Origin: Wenzhouxiangella sp. | Lineage (GTDB): Bacteria > Pseudomonadota > Gammaproteobacteria > Xanthomonadales > Wenzhouxiangellaceae | Direction: 5' to 3' | Length of the DNA stretch: 33,218 nt | Assembly (NCBI GenBank): GCA_021767625.1 | Contig: JAASTB010000002.1 | Span: forward strand, 1 to 33,218 | Shown here: positions 17,854 to 26,228 of the stretch, in pieces | How positions within the stretch are numbered: position 1 is the first letter of the stretch | Layout: the number at the start of each line of letters is the position of its first letter | Translations under genes and position numbers: made by a program | The notes under the pieces: model-generated | Told to the model about the DNA's origin: nothing | What the model saw: the letters and a program-made list of their open reading frames with translations, nothing else | Databases searched by the model: none

Positions 17854-18066
17854 TCAGCCCTGCGTTTCTTCGAGGTCTTCTTCGTCGATCTCGGGAGCCA
17901 CTTCCACGACCTGGCGGCCGCGATAGAAGCCCTCGGCCGAGACGTGGTGGCGACGATGGATCTCACCGGTGGTCGATTCTTCCGACAGCGTCGGTCCGCT
18001 GAGTCCGTCGTGCGAACGACGCATGCCGCGGCGCGACGGGGTCTTGCGACTTTTCTGAACAGCCAT
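17854..18066 (-). CDS. rpmF: 50S ribosomal protein L32
   Basis: A 70-residue protein. The basic N-terminal half MAVQKSRKTPSRRGMRRSHD is typical of proteobacterial bL32. There are no zinc cysteines, so it is the zinc-free form. The C-terminal part (EVAPEIDEEDLEETQG) is an acidic tail that makes it about ten residues longer than the E. coli protein. It lies 17 bases from yceD and 16 from plsX, the conserved order linking ribosome and lipid synthesis. Confidence 0.96.
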   Translation of the reverse strand: MAVQKSRKTPSRRGMRRSHDGLSGPTLSEESTTGEIHRRHHVSAEGFYRGRQVVEVAPEIDEEDLEETQG

Positions 18067-18083
18067 TGCTCAATACTCCTGTG

Positions 18084-18596
18084 TCATTTGTCCTTGTCGC
18101 GGTTCTTGCGCAGCTCATCGGCCAGTTCCGCGAAGGGCCGGTACGTGTCCGAAGTCGGCGCCTCTTCGCCGACCTTGGACGAGGCCGGATCGATCGGCAC
18201 CAGCGGCAATCCCAGCAGGACCTCCTCGCCGATCAGGCGAACCAGCTCCACCTTGTTGTCCGGGCACAACAGCGGCTCGTAGTCCTCGGGCAGCGAATCG
18301 GCCGCGCGGTCGTCGGGGACGATGCCCACGATCGAACGGCTTTCGATCGGATGCTCGAAGACCTTCAGCGTTCTCTGGCAGCGCAACGGAACCCGCCCGC
18401 TCACCGAGACCTCGGCCCTGACCTGGCGCTGCTCGTCGTGCCCGAAGACGATGCGGAATGCAATCTCCGCATCGCCGGGATCGGCTATCATGCCGTCCAG
18501 GCGAGTCAAGCGTGCCAGCGGGACCGTGCCGCTGAATTCCCGTCCGGCGGCGGCCGCCTTGTCCGGGTCGATCCAGTCTGGAAAGTCTCGCGACAT
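18084..18596 (-). CDS. yceD: YceD/DUF177 family protein
   Basis: A 170-residue protein of the family always found before rpmF. It carries CQRTL and the LCPDNKVELVRLIGEEVLLGLPLVPID block, with two cysteines kept from the family's metal-like pattern. In plants and bacteria the family is linked to 23S rRNA maturation; the exact activity in this organism is unknown. ATG 18596 is the first possible start after a strong -10 box only nine bases away. The frame upstream overlaps maf and is not coding. It is the first gene of the long lipid-synthesis cluster. Confidence 0.92.
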   Translation of the reverse strand: MSRDFPDWIDPDKAAAAGREFSGTVPLARLTRLDGMIADPGDAEIAFRIVFGHDEQRQVRAEVSVSGRVPLRCQRTLKVFEHPIESRSIVGIVPDDRAADSLPEDYEPLLCPDNKVELVRLIGEEVLLGLPLVPIDPASSKVGEEAPTSDTYRPFAELADELRKNRDKDK

Positions 18597-18605
18597 AAGC
18601 CGATC

Positions 18606-18632
18606 ATTATACCACTCAAACAGCCTGCACAA
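18606..18632 (-). promoter_or_regulatory. promoter of the yceD-rpmF-plsX-fab cluster
   Basis: On the minus strand a perfect TATAAT (18606-18611) is preceded by TGG, making an extended -10 element. A TTGTGC at 18627-18632 is a weak -35 at a short 15-base distance. The -10 box ends nine bases before the yceD ATG, so the transcript should begin about three bases before the start codon. Confidence 0.7.
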
Positions 18633-18640
18633 CACTTTGC

Positions 18641-19234
18641 GTGATGCCCGAATCGAGCCGCAGTAGAAAGATCGTGCTCGCCTCCAGTTCGCCCTACCGC
18701 GCCGAGTTGCTCGGCAGGCTGGGCGTGGAATTCGAGAAGCTCTCCCCCGATGTCGACGAGACTGCCGCGCCGGGCGAATCCGGCGAGGAGCTCGCCCGCC
18801 GCCTGGCCGCATCCAAGGCGGCCGCGGTCGTCCGACAGCGTGCCGGGGCGATCGTGATCGGCTCCGACCAGGTGGCCGAATGCCGCGGCCGACTCCTGGG
18901 CAAGCCCGGGGGGCGCGAAGCCGCCGTCGAGCAACTGTCTTTTTGCAGCGGCGCGAGCATCGTCTTCCACACCGCCGTGACCCTGCGCCTGGACGAAGAA
19001 GCGTTCGGCGGACTGGTTCCGACGACCGTGCAAATGCGCCGACTCGGGCGTTCGCAGATCGAGCGCTACGTCGACGCCGACCGACCCTTCGACTGCGCGG
19101 GGGCCATGAAAAGCGAGGCACTCGGCATCTGCCTGGCCGAACGAATCACCAGCGACGATCCGACCGCACTGGTCGGCCTCCCGCTGACCCTGGTCGTGAA
19201 GCTGCTGGGGCGATTCGGCGTCGACCTCCCCTGA
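18641..19234 (+). CDS. yceF: Maf/YceF nucleotide pyrophosphatase (7-methyl-GTP type)
   Basis: A 197-residue Maf-family protein that hydrolyses modified nucleotides. ASSSPYRAELLGRLG is the N-terminal substrate loop, GSDQVAECRGRLLGKPG the metal-binding aspartate region, and CAGAMKSEALGICLAERI the stretch that separates YceF-type from YhdE-type Maf proteins; DPTALVGLPL closes it. A GTG (18641) and an ATG (18644) are adjacent possible starts. It is divergent from yceD with only 44 bases between. The same yceF/yceD divergence exists in E. coli, which supports the identity. Confidence 0.93.
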   Translation: MMPESSRSRKIVLASSSPYRAELLGRLGVEFEKLSPDVDETAAPGESGEELARRLAASKAAAVVRQRAGAIVIGSDQVAECRGRLLGKPGGREAAVEQLSFCSGASIVFHTAVTLRLDEEAFGGLVPTTVQMRRLGRSQIERYVDADRPFDCAGAMKSEALGICLAERITSDDPTALVGLPLTLVVKLLGRFGVDLP

Positions 19235-19309
19235 TCCCCCCGACCCGCGACACAACGCGGGGAGCATGGTGATAAGCTAACCATACGCACCAGAATGGAG
19301 TACTTCCGG

Positions 19310-21295
19310 ATGGCATCAACTGCCTCGCAATCCAGCGCCGGCAGGCACTGGCGGCTGGAATCCGATCTCGACGGCATTGCCTGGCTCTACCTCGACCGCG
19401 ACGACGAAAAGGTCAACAGCCTCGGCTCGAAGGTTCTCGAGGAACTCGACGCCATCATCGGCCGGCTCGAAGCCGATCATCCCAGGGGGCTGGTGCTGAT
19501 GTCGGGCAAGCCGAAGTCGTTTGTCGTCGGTGCCGACGTGCGCGAATTCGACGCCACCGACGACGTCGACGAATTGCGCAGCAACGTGCGCGAAGTGCAC
19601 AAGCTGTTCCAGCGCGTCGACGACCTGCCCTTCCCCACCGTGGTCGCCTTCGAGGGCTATTGCCTGGGTGGGGGCCTGGAACTGGCGCTGTGCTTCGACT
19701 ACCGCATCGCGCTGGACGCCGAGCACACGCGCATCGGCTTCCCGGAAGTCAATCTCGGAATCTATCCGGGCTTCGGCGGGTCCGGCCGCAGCATTCGCGC
19801 CATGGGCGGCCTTCAGGCCATGCAGATCATGCTCACCGGCAAGATGCTGCGCCCGCGCGCCGCGAAGGGTCTCGGCCTGATCGACCAGACCGTCGACCAG
19901 CACGGATCGCTCAGATGGGCCGCCCGCAACGCCGTCCTGAAGAAGCGCAAGTCGCGCCGGCCGGGACTGACCGCCCGTGCGACGACCTGGGGGCCGGTGC
20001 GCAAGTTCCTGGCCGGCCAGATGCGCAAGCAAACCGCATCCAAGGCGCGCAAGGAGCATTACCCGGCGCCTTATGCATTGATCGACGCGTTCGAGGCGGC
20101 CGGCGACTCCTGCTCGCGGATGATCCGCATCGAGGCCGAGGAGGTCCCCAAGCTGCTCGCCGGCGACACCTCGCGCAACCTGCGGCGCGTGTTCCGCCTG
20201 ATGGAAATGCTCAAGGCACAGGGCAAGCGCAGCGACTTCAAGGCGCGCCGCGTGCACGTCATCGGTGCCGGCGTGATGGGCGGCGACATTGCGGCCTGGT
20301 GCGCCTCCCGCGGACTCGAGGTCACCCTGCAGGACCGCGAAATGAAGTACATCGAGCCCGCCCTCAAGCGCGCCAACGGCCTGTTCAAGCGCAAGCTCAA
20401 GACGCCGACGGCCGTCGCCGCCGCGAAAACCCGGCTGATCCCCGACGTCGAGGGCGCGGGCGTGGCCCGGGCCGACGTCATCATCGAGGCGATCTTCGAA
20501 GACCGCGACGCCAAGCGTGAGCTGTTCGCCAAGGTCAACAAGTCCGCCTCGCGCAACGCGGTGATCGCCACCAACACCTCGGCGATTCCGCTTTCCGAGC
20601 TTGCCGACGTGCTCGACGACCCGTCGCGCCTGATCGGACTGCACTTCTTCAACCCGGTCGCCAAGATGCCGCTGGTCGAGGTCGTCTACGACGCGAAGCT
20701 TTCCGACACCGACCGCGTCGACGACGGATCGAGCTTCGCCACCCAGATCGGCAAATACGCCCTGCCGGTCACCTCCACGCCCGGCTTCCTGGTCAACCGT
20801 GTGCTCGCGCCCTACATGCGCAACGCCATGAAGATGCACCGCGAAGGCGTGCCCAAGGAAGCGCTCGACAAGGCCGCCGAGCAGTTCGGCATGCCGATGG
20901 GGCCGGTGGAACTCGCCGATACCGTCGGCCTGGACGTGGGCCTGGGCGTGATCAAGACCCTGATGGGCGACGACGCCGGCGAGGACCGCAAGGTGCTCGA
21001 GGAAATGGTCGACGCCGGCAAGCTGGGCAAGAAGTCCGGCGAAGGCTTCTACCGCTGGAAGGACGGCAAGCCGCAGCGCGACGCCGACGCGCACAAGGGC
21101 CATGACCTGAAGAAGCTGGCCGGCCAGTTGATGCAGCCCTACTTCGACGAATGCCGGTCCTGCCTGGACGACAAAGTGGTCGAGGATGCCGACCTGCTCG
21201 ACGCGGGCATGATCTTCGGCACCGGGTTCGCGCCCTTCCGCGGCGGACCGATGCACTTTCTGGAATCAACCGAGGCCGACAAGGAGGCGTCCTGA
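19310..21295 (+). CDS. fadJ: fatty acid oxidation complex alpha subunit (enoyl-CoA hydratase/3-hydroxyacyl-CoA dehydrogenase)
   Basis: About 661 residues, somewhat shorter than E. coli FadJ (about 714). The N-terminal crotonase domain has the oxyanion loop KSFVVGADVREF and the two catalytic glutamates (about E124 in CLGGGLELAL and E146 in PEVNLGIYPGFGG). The Rossmann motif VIGAGVMGGDIAAW lies near 317-330, and the dehydrogenase histidine and glutamate are in GLHFFNPVAKMPLVEVVY. The C-terminal helical repeat ends MGPVELADTVGLD and GTGFAPFRGGP. It performs hydration and oxidation of acyl-CoA. Start choice: ATG 19310 has GGAG nine bases upstream, whereas ATG 19295 has none. It is coupled by TGATG to the thiolase gene. 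Confidence 0.94.
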   Translation: MASTASQSSAGRHWRLESDLDGIAWLYLDRDDEKVNSLGSKVLEELDAIIGRLEADHPRGLVLMSGKPKSFVVGADVREFDATDDVDELRSNVREVHKLFQRVDDLPFPTVVAFEGYCLGGGLELALCFDYRIALDAEHTRIGFPEVNLGIYPGFGGSGRSIRAMGGLQAMQIMLTGKMLRPRAAKGLGLIDQTVDQHGSLRWAARNAVLKKRKSRRPGLTARATTWGPVRKFLAGQMRKQTASKARKEHYPAPYALIDAFEAAGDSCSRMIRIEAEEVPKLLAGDTSRNLRRVFRLMEMLKAQGKRSDFKARRVHVIGAGVMGGDIAAWCASRGLEVTLQDREMKYIEPALKRANGLFKRKLKTPTAVAAAKTRLIPDVEGAGVARADVIIEAIFEDRDAKRELFAKVNKSASRNAVIATNTSAIPLSELADVLDDPSRLIGLHFFNPVAKMPLVEVVYDAKLSDTDRVDDGSSFATQIGKYALPVTSTPGFLVNRVLAPYMRNAMKMHREGVPKEALDKAAEQFGMPMGPVELADTVGLDVGLGVIKTLMGDDAGEDRKVLEEMVDAGKLGKKSGEGFYRWKDGKPQRDADAHKGHDLKKLAGQLMQPYFDECRSCLDDKVVEDADLLDAGMIFGTGFAPFRGGPMHFLESTEADKEAS

Positions 21296-22743
21296 TGCCC
21301 GACAAGAACCTGCGCCGAATCGCCATTGTCGGCGGGAGCCGCATTCCGTTCTGCCGCTCCGGCAGCCTGTATGCCGATCAATCCAACCTGGACATGCTCA
21401 CCGCAGCCTTCCAGGGCGTGGTCGATCGATACAACCTGTCGGGCAAGAAGCTTGACCAGGTCATCGCGGGGGCCGTGACCACCCACTCCAAGGACTGGAA
21501 CCTGGCCCGCGAGGCGGTGCTGTCGACCGACCTGTCGCCGCTTACGCCGGCCGTGACCATGCAACAGGCCTGCGGCACGAGCCTGCAGGCCGCCCTGCTC
21601 GCCGGCAGCCAGATCGCCTCGGGCGAGATCGAATGCGCCCTGGTCGGCGGCACCGACACGACGTCCGACGTGCCGATCGTGTTCAAGCGCCGCTTTGCCC
21701 AGCGCCTCATGAAGCTCAACAAGGCCAAGACCTTCGGCCAGCGCCTCAAGGCCTTCAAGGGCTTCAGCTTTTCCGAGCTGGCGCCCCAGCCGCCGCGCAA
21801 TTCCGAGCCGCGCACCGGCCTGTCGATGGGCCAGCACTGCGAACGCATGGCGCAGGAATGGAACATCACCCGCAAGGAACAGGACGAACTGGCGCTCGAG
21901 AGCCATCGCAAGGCCGCCGAAGCCTGGGACGCCGGCTTCTTCGACGACCTGGTCCGCCCGCACAACGGCGTGATCCGCGACAACATCGTGCGGCCGGATT
22001 CGACGCTGGAGAAGCTGGCCAGTCTCAGGCCGGCATTCGACCGCTCCGGCAAGGGCACCCTGACCGCCGGCAATTCGACCACGCTGAGCGACGGTTCGGC
22101 AGCGGTCCTGCTGGCTTCCGAGGAATGGGTCCGTGAGCAAGACCTGCCGGTACTGGCCTGGCTGACGCATTCGCGCACCGCCGCGGTCGACTACGTCGAT
22201 GGCGACGAGGGGCTCTTGATGGCGCCGACCGTCGCCGTGGCCGAAATGCTGCAACGCGCCGGACTGGGCCTGCAGGATTTCGATTTCTACGAGATCCACG
22301 AGGCCTTCGCCGCCCAGGTGCTGTGCACACTCAAGGCCTGGGAAAGCGAAAGCTACTGCACCGAGCGCCTCGGCCTGGACGGCCCGCTGGGCAGCATCGA
22401 TCGCAGCCGCATGAACGTGCACGGCGGATCCGTGGCCATCGGCCACCCCTTCGCGGCCACCGGTGCCCGCATCGTCGGCACCCTGGCCCACGTTCTCGAG
22501 AAGGCCGGCTCCGGACGCGGGCTGATCTCGATCTGCACCGCCGGCGGCATGGGCGTGGCCGCAATCCTCGAGCGCGACAACAACGGCTCCGGCGGCGGTT
22601 CCAGAAAGAAGACCTCGAAGAAGGCCGCCGGCAAGAAGGCCTCCAAGAAGAAGTCCGCCGCCAAGACCGCCAAGAAGAAGGCCGCGCCAAAGTCCGAGAC
22701 TGCAGCCGGAGGCGGTGAATCGACCGCGAGCGGGGAAAACTGA
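21295..22743 (+). CDS. fadI: 3-ketoacyl-CoA thiolase (FadI-type) with a lysine/alanine-rich C-terminal tail
   Basis: A 482-residue thiolase that releases acetyl-CoA at the end of each beta-oxidation round. The acyl-binding cysteine is C93 in TMQQACGTSLQAAL. EIHEAFAAQ, GGSVAIGHPFAATGAR with the catalytic histidine, and the second cysteine in CTAGGMGVA complete the active site. These end near residue 428, the size of E. coli FadI. The remaining 54 residues are a glycine-rich spacer, then about 31 residues rich in KK, KKA and KKK, and an acidic/serine end. The start has a very strong AAGGAGG site seven bases upstream and overlaps fadJ by TGATG. The enzyme core looks active. The tail is unlike any standard FadI I know and resembles histone H1-like bacterial tails. 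Confidence 0.94.
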   Translation: MPDKNLRRIAIVGGSRIPFCRSGSLYADQSNLDMLTAAFQGVVDRYNLSGKKLDQVIAGAVTTHSKDWNLAREAVLSTDLSPLTPAVTMQQACGTSLQAALLAGSQIASGEIECALVGGTDTTSDVPIVFKRRFAQRLMKLNKAKTFGQRLKAFKGFSFSELAPQPPRNSEPRTGLSMGQHCERMAQEWNITRKEQDELALESHRKAAEAWDAGFFDDLVRPHNGVIRDNIVRPDSTLEKLASLRPAFDRSGKGTLTAGNSTTLSDGSAAVLLASEEWVREQDLPVLAWLTHSRTAAVDYVDGDEGLLMAPTVAVAEMLQRAGLGLQDFDFYEIHEAFAAQVLCTLKAWESESYCTERLGLDGPLGSIDRSRMNVHGGSVAIGHPFAATGARIVGTLAHVLEKAGSGRGLISICTAGGMGVAAILERDNNGSGGGSRKKTSKKAAGKKASKKKSAAKTAKKKAAPKSETAAGGGESTASGEN

Positions 22744-22790
22744 ACGCCCGTTCCCGGCCCCTGTCGACCGCCCTGCTGTTCCAGGGCGGG

Positions 22791-23297
22791 GTGGTCTTGC
22801 TGGCGCTTGCGCTGGCCTGGTTGTTCGGACTCCGGCCCTGGGCCCGCATCGAGATCACCTGGTCGTCACTGGCGCTCGGCCTGGCCGCCACCGTGCCGCT
22901 GGCCGCCGCCCTGGTGGCCGTGCCTGCCGGCAGGTGGCGCTGGCTCGACGAGTTGACCCGCCTCGTGCGCGGCTTTCTCGAGCTGCTGTTTCGAAATGCG
23001 CCGCCGGGGTCCGTGCTCATCGTTTCCGTTCTGGCGGGGGTCGGCGAGGAACTGCTCTTCCGCGGCGTCGTGCAGGACGGCCTGGCCTCCTTGTCCTCCC
23101 CCGCCATCGGCATCCTGGTCGCCTCGCTGCTGTTCGGCGCCGCCCACGCCGTTTCCCTGCCCTATCTCGCCGTGGCGACGGTGATGGGGCTGTACCTGGG
23201 CGTCCTGTACCAGTGGAGCGACAACCTGCTGGTGCCGATCGTCGTCCACGCGCTCTACGACTGGATCGCCATCCACTACTACCTGCTACGCCGCTGA
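22791..23297 (+). CDS. CPBP family intramembrane protease (Abi/Rce1-like)
   Basis: At least 168 residues with several membrane helices. The CPBP motifs are clear: GVGEELLFRGVVQDGL (the EExxxR motif with paired glutamates), FGAAHAVSLPY (FxxxH) and VPIVVHALYDW (HxxxD/N). Such proteins are membrane-embedded glutamate proteases related to CAAX prenyl proteases; in bacteria most have no known substrate. GTG 22791 is the only standard start but would cut the first helix short. Reading on upstream gives a basic N-terminus and a full-length helix (ALLFQGGVVLLALALAWLFGL), with CTG 22740 overlapping the fadI stop as CTGA. It follows fadI with no gap and is probably cotranscribed. Confidence 0.85.
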   Translation: MVLLALALAWLFGLRPWARIEITWSSLALGLAATVPLAAALVAVPAGRWRWLDELTRLVRGFLELLFRNAPPGSVLIVSVLAGVGEELLFRGVVQDGLASLSSPAIGILVASLLFGAAHAVSLPYLAVATVMGLYLGVLYQWSDNLLVPIVVHALYDWIAIHYYLLRR

Positions 23298-23362
23298 CGT
23301 CGGGAGATGCCGGCCCGTCGATGGGTTAACATGGTCCTCTTGGTCAAGGACACGCCAACTCC

Positions 23363-25078
23363 ATGGAGCGCATCGGCCGCTACAGGATTGAACGGGAACT
23401 CGGACGAGGCTCCATGTCGATCGTCTACGAAGCCTTCGATCCGCACATCAACCGCCACCTGGCGGTCAAGGTACTGCGCGAACGTTATGCCCGCGACCTG
23501 AAGAGCCGCCAGCGCTTCCTGCGCGAGGCCCGCTCGGCCGGCGGTCTCAGCCACGCCAACATCGTCACCGTCTTCGACGTCGGCCAGCACGAAGGCTTGC
23601 CCTTCCTGGTCATGGAGCGGCTCAAGGGACAGAGCCTGGAGGAGTACCTCGACGAGGGCGGTCGCCTGAGCACCCGCGAAATACTGTCCATCGGCATCCA
23701 GCTGGCCGGCGCGCTGGAATACGCCCACGAGCGCGGCGTCATCCACCGCGACGTCAAGCCTTCGAACATCTATTTCGATCCCGAGTCCGGACTGGTCAAG
23801 CTGGTGGACTTCGGCATCGCCGCCATCGGCGATCGCACCCGGACCGAGAGTGAAGACTTCGAGACCATTGCCGGCACGCCGAAGTACATGGCGCCCGAGC
23901 AGATCCAGGGCGGCGAGCTCGACGGCCGCACCGACCTCTACGCGCTCGGCGTGGTGCTCTACCGCCTGCTGTCGGGATCGATGCCCTTCAAGGCCGAATC
24001 GATCGGCGCGCTCATCCACCAGATCGTCCATCGACCGCCGGCAAGACTGCAGCCGATCGACGACCGCACGCCCGTCGACCTGATCGATCTCGTCCATCGC
24101 CTGGTGGCGAAGGATCCCGAGGCCCGCCCGGCCGGCGGCTCCCTGGTGCTGGAGGAATTGCAGGAAATCCGGGCCGACCTGGACCGGGGCCTGCTCAACA
24201 CCGTTCGCGGACGACCGGGCGCCTGGCGCTGGCTGGCCGCGCTCTCGCTGGCCCTCGTCGTCGTGCTCGGCGGCGGCCTGACCTGGGTCTATCACAGCCA
24301 GACCAGCGCCATGACCGAGTCGACCTACGGTTACGGCGATGCGTTGGCCAGCGTGATCGCACGGGAAACGGCCGAGGCGCTCATACTCGACGACAATACC
24401 GGCCTGTCCAACCTGGTAGACGATTTCTCGGTCAATCCCAGGATTACCTACCTGCACATCAGCGACCGCGAAGGACAGGTTCAGGCCAGCACAGACCCGT
24501 TCCTGCAGGGCGAGCCCCGCCCCCAGCCGGCACGCGCCACCATCGAGCGCGAGCAAGGCGCGGTTCGCCTGCTCTCGCGCGAGGACGGCAACCTGGAGTT
24601 CCAGACCCCCATCCGCTTCCAGACCGAACGCATCGGAACCGTGCAGTTGGGCATCGACGGCGAACAGCTCGAGTCGGCGGCGCGGACCACGCTGACCATG
24701 CTGGCGCTGGTGTTCGTGGTCACCCTGATCGTCGTCGGCGTCGGTTTCAGCCTGCTGGTGAGGCGACAGCAACGTTCCATCCAGCGCGTCAGCCGCGGCC
24801 TGCAGCGCATCGCGCGCGGGCAGTACGATGCGCGCCTGGAATCCGACGGCCAGGATGTCTTCGCGCCCCTGTTCCAGCGGTTCAACGACATGGCCAACCG
24901 CCTCGAGGAGCGTCACGGCTACCTGCAGCACAAGCCGGCTTACAGCCCGCTGCCCGAGGTCGACGAGCGGATCGACGCCGATGTCGAAGAAACGGTGGAA
25001 ATGGATCGCCCGAAGGAGGAATCCAACGTCCTGCCCCTTTCGGAACGCAAGAGCTCCGAGGGCGGGCGCGGGGACTGA
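23363..25078 (+). CDS. membrane Ser/Thr protein kinase with periplasmic sensor and C-terminal HAMP domain
   Basis: 571 residues. The N-terminal Hanks-type kinase domain (about 7-270) is complete: glycine loop LGRGSMS, K36 in AVKVL, E55, HRDVKPSN (128-135), DFG (149-151), an activation loop rich in threonine and serine, and MAPEQ. A membrane helix (about 288-310) follows, then about 130 residues outside, a second helix (about 443-466), and a HAMP-like pair of helices (RRQQRSIQRVSRGLQRIARGQYD...FNDMANRLEER, about 467-517). The tail is acidic and disordered. The outside part (HISDREGQVQAS, RIGTVQLGIDG) resembles the small Cache-like sensors of histidine kinases. The kinase therefore lies before, not after, the HAMP unit. 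All catalytic residues are present. No target is evident. Confidence 0.92.
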   Translation: MERIGRYRIERELGRGSMSIVYEAFDPHINRHLAVKVLRERYARDLKSRQRFLREARSAGGLSHANIVTVFDVGQHEGLPFLVMERLKGQSLEEYLDEGGRLSTREILSIGIQLAGALEYAHERGVIHRDVKPSNIYFDPESGLVKLVDFGIAAIGDRTRTESEDFETIAGTPKYMAPEQIQGGELDGRTDLYALGVVLYRLLSGSMPFKAESIGALIHQIVHRPPARLQPIDDRTPVDLIDLVHRLVAKDPEARPAGGSLVLEELQEIRADLDRGLLNTVRGRPGAWRWLAALSLALVVVLGGGLTWVYHSQTSAMTESTYGYGDALASVIARETAEALILDDNTGLSNLVDDFSVNPRITYLHISDREGQVQASTDPFLQGEPRPQPARATIEREQGAVRLLSREDGNLEFQTPIRFQTERIGTVQLGIDGEQLESAARTTLTMLALVFVVTLIVVGVGFSLLVRRQQRSIQRVSRGLQRIARGQYDARLESDGQDVFAPLFQRFNDMANRLEERHGYLQHKPAYSPLPEVDERIDADVEETVEMDRPKEESNVLPLSERKSSEGGRGD

Positions 25079-25082
25079 ATCC

Positions 25083-26228
25083 TCAGCCCTGCCCGAGCGC
25101 TTTGAGTTCTTCCCTCGCGCGCCGGGCGCGTTCGAGATAACGCACGGCCGGCTCGAAAGCCGGATCGATCGTCACCACCCGCTCCCACAGTTCGATCGAC
25201 CGCTCGACCTGCTGGTCGCGCCAGGCCGACAGGCCACCGTCGTGGTAGTGCTCGACCAACGCGGTCTCGAGACGCTCGAGCCTGGGGCCGTGGGTTTCCC
25301 GAAGATCGTCGGCCAGGTCGCGGGCGGACACGACGGCGTCGAAAGCCGCGCCGTGGTCTCCGCGCGCGAGCGCTTGCTCGGCCCGGTCCAGGGACAAGCG
25401 CGCCTCGACGTGCCGGCGCTGGCGGACGAAATCGCCGGCCTCCGCGCTCGCGCCAAGCCAGGGCGAGGCCTGGTTGAGCGCCTTCAGGGCCTGTCCGGGA
25501 TCATCCTCCCGGCACGCGGATCGCGCCAGCGCCACGGCAGCCCGCGCCAGCAGCGCATCGCCCTCGGCCTGCAGCTTGCCCGCCCGCGCGGCGCTGAGCA
25601 GGAGGGCGTAAGCCTGGCGATACCGCTCGCGCTCCATGAGGCGGCGGGCCGTCGCCGGCAGTTCCGCTTCGGCCCGTGCCCGCACCTGTGGCGAATCGGA
25701 CGCGTCCGCCTCCTGCATGGCGGTCTCGGCCGCCGGTGCGGCCTCATCCGTCTGCTCGACGACCGGCACCCGGATGCGCTGACCCGGACGCAGCAGGCGC
25801 GGCACCTCGATGCCGTTGAGCCGCGCCAGCGAATAGAACAGCAATTCGTTGTCGATGGTGCGCCCGGCGATGGCCGAAAGGCTGTCTCCGGGGCGGACTT
25901 CGAGCTCCTCGAAGGACTCGCCGAGCAACTCCTCCGGGGGCTGGCGAATCTGGGCCAGCAGCAGCTTCGCCGTGGGGCTGCCGGGGCTGTCCTCGAGAAT
26001 GGCGGCCAGCATGCGCTCGGCCCGGGCCTCTTCGCCGTTCTGCAGCAGGGTCATGGCCCGGCCGACCGAATCGGCGCTCCGGTCCGCTTCGGACTCGGAT
26101 CCGGCTCCCGCCTGCCCGGGCGGTGGCTCCTCCGCGCCGTCCGTGCGCTTGAAAGGCCAGAGCTGGCAGCCCGCCAGGGCCAGGCAAGTCAGCACTATCA
26201 CCAGCACTCGGGCGGGCGGTTGCAGCAT
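25083..26228 (-). CDS. LysM and TPR-like lipoprotein
   Basis: About 381 residues. The signal peptide ends in LALAGC (lipidated C21). After a charged linker come a short helical repeat (about 53-95), one LysM peptidoglycan-binding motif (about 108-156, EVRPGDSLSAIA...LARLNGI...LRPGQRIRVP) and a long, alanine- and arginine-rich helical region. The helical region closes with a TPR-like pair (VERSIELWERVVTIDPAFEPAVRYLERAR). It probably anchors to the cell wall and presents a protein-binding surface. ATG 26228 has GAGG seven bases upstream and starts a good signal peptide; ATG 26249 would add seven residues. It converges with the kinase with four bases between them and lies 56 bases downstream of the TRAP permease gene. 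Confidence 0.88.
   Translation of the reverse strand: MLQPPARVLVIVLTCLALAGCQLWPFKRTDGAEEPPPGQAGAGSESEADRSADSVGRAMTLLQNGEEARAERMLAAILEDSPGSPTAKLLLAQIRQPPEELLGESFEELEVRPGDSLSAIAGRTIDNELLFYSLARLNGIEVPRLLRPGQRIRVPVVEQTDEAAPAAETAMQEADASDSPQVRARAEAELPATARRLMERERYRQAYALLLSAARAGKLQAEGDALLARAAVALARSACREDDPGQALKALNQASPWLGASAEAGDFVRQRRHVEARLSLDRAEQALARGDHGAAFDAVVSARDLADDLRETHGPRLERLETALVEHYHDGGLSAWRDQQVERSIELWERVVTIDPAFEPAVRYLERARRAREELKALGQG

Noticed and set aside
19244..19261. Hairpin CCCGCG-ACACAA-CGCGGG after the maf gene
   Set aside because: Lacks a T-run; may be a chance repeat, though it lies in the right place for an end of transcript.
19316..21256. Long open frame on the minus strand opposite fadJ
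   Set aside because: Mirror of a well-conserved gene with no ribosome site or motif of its own.
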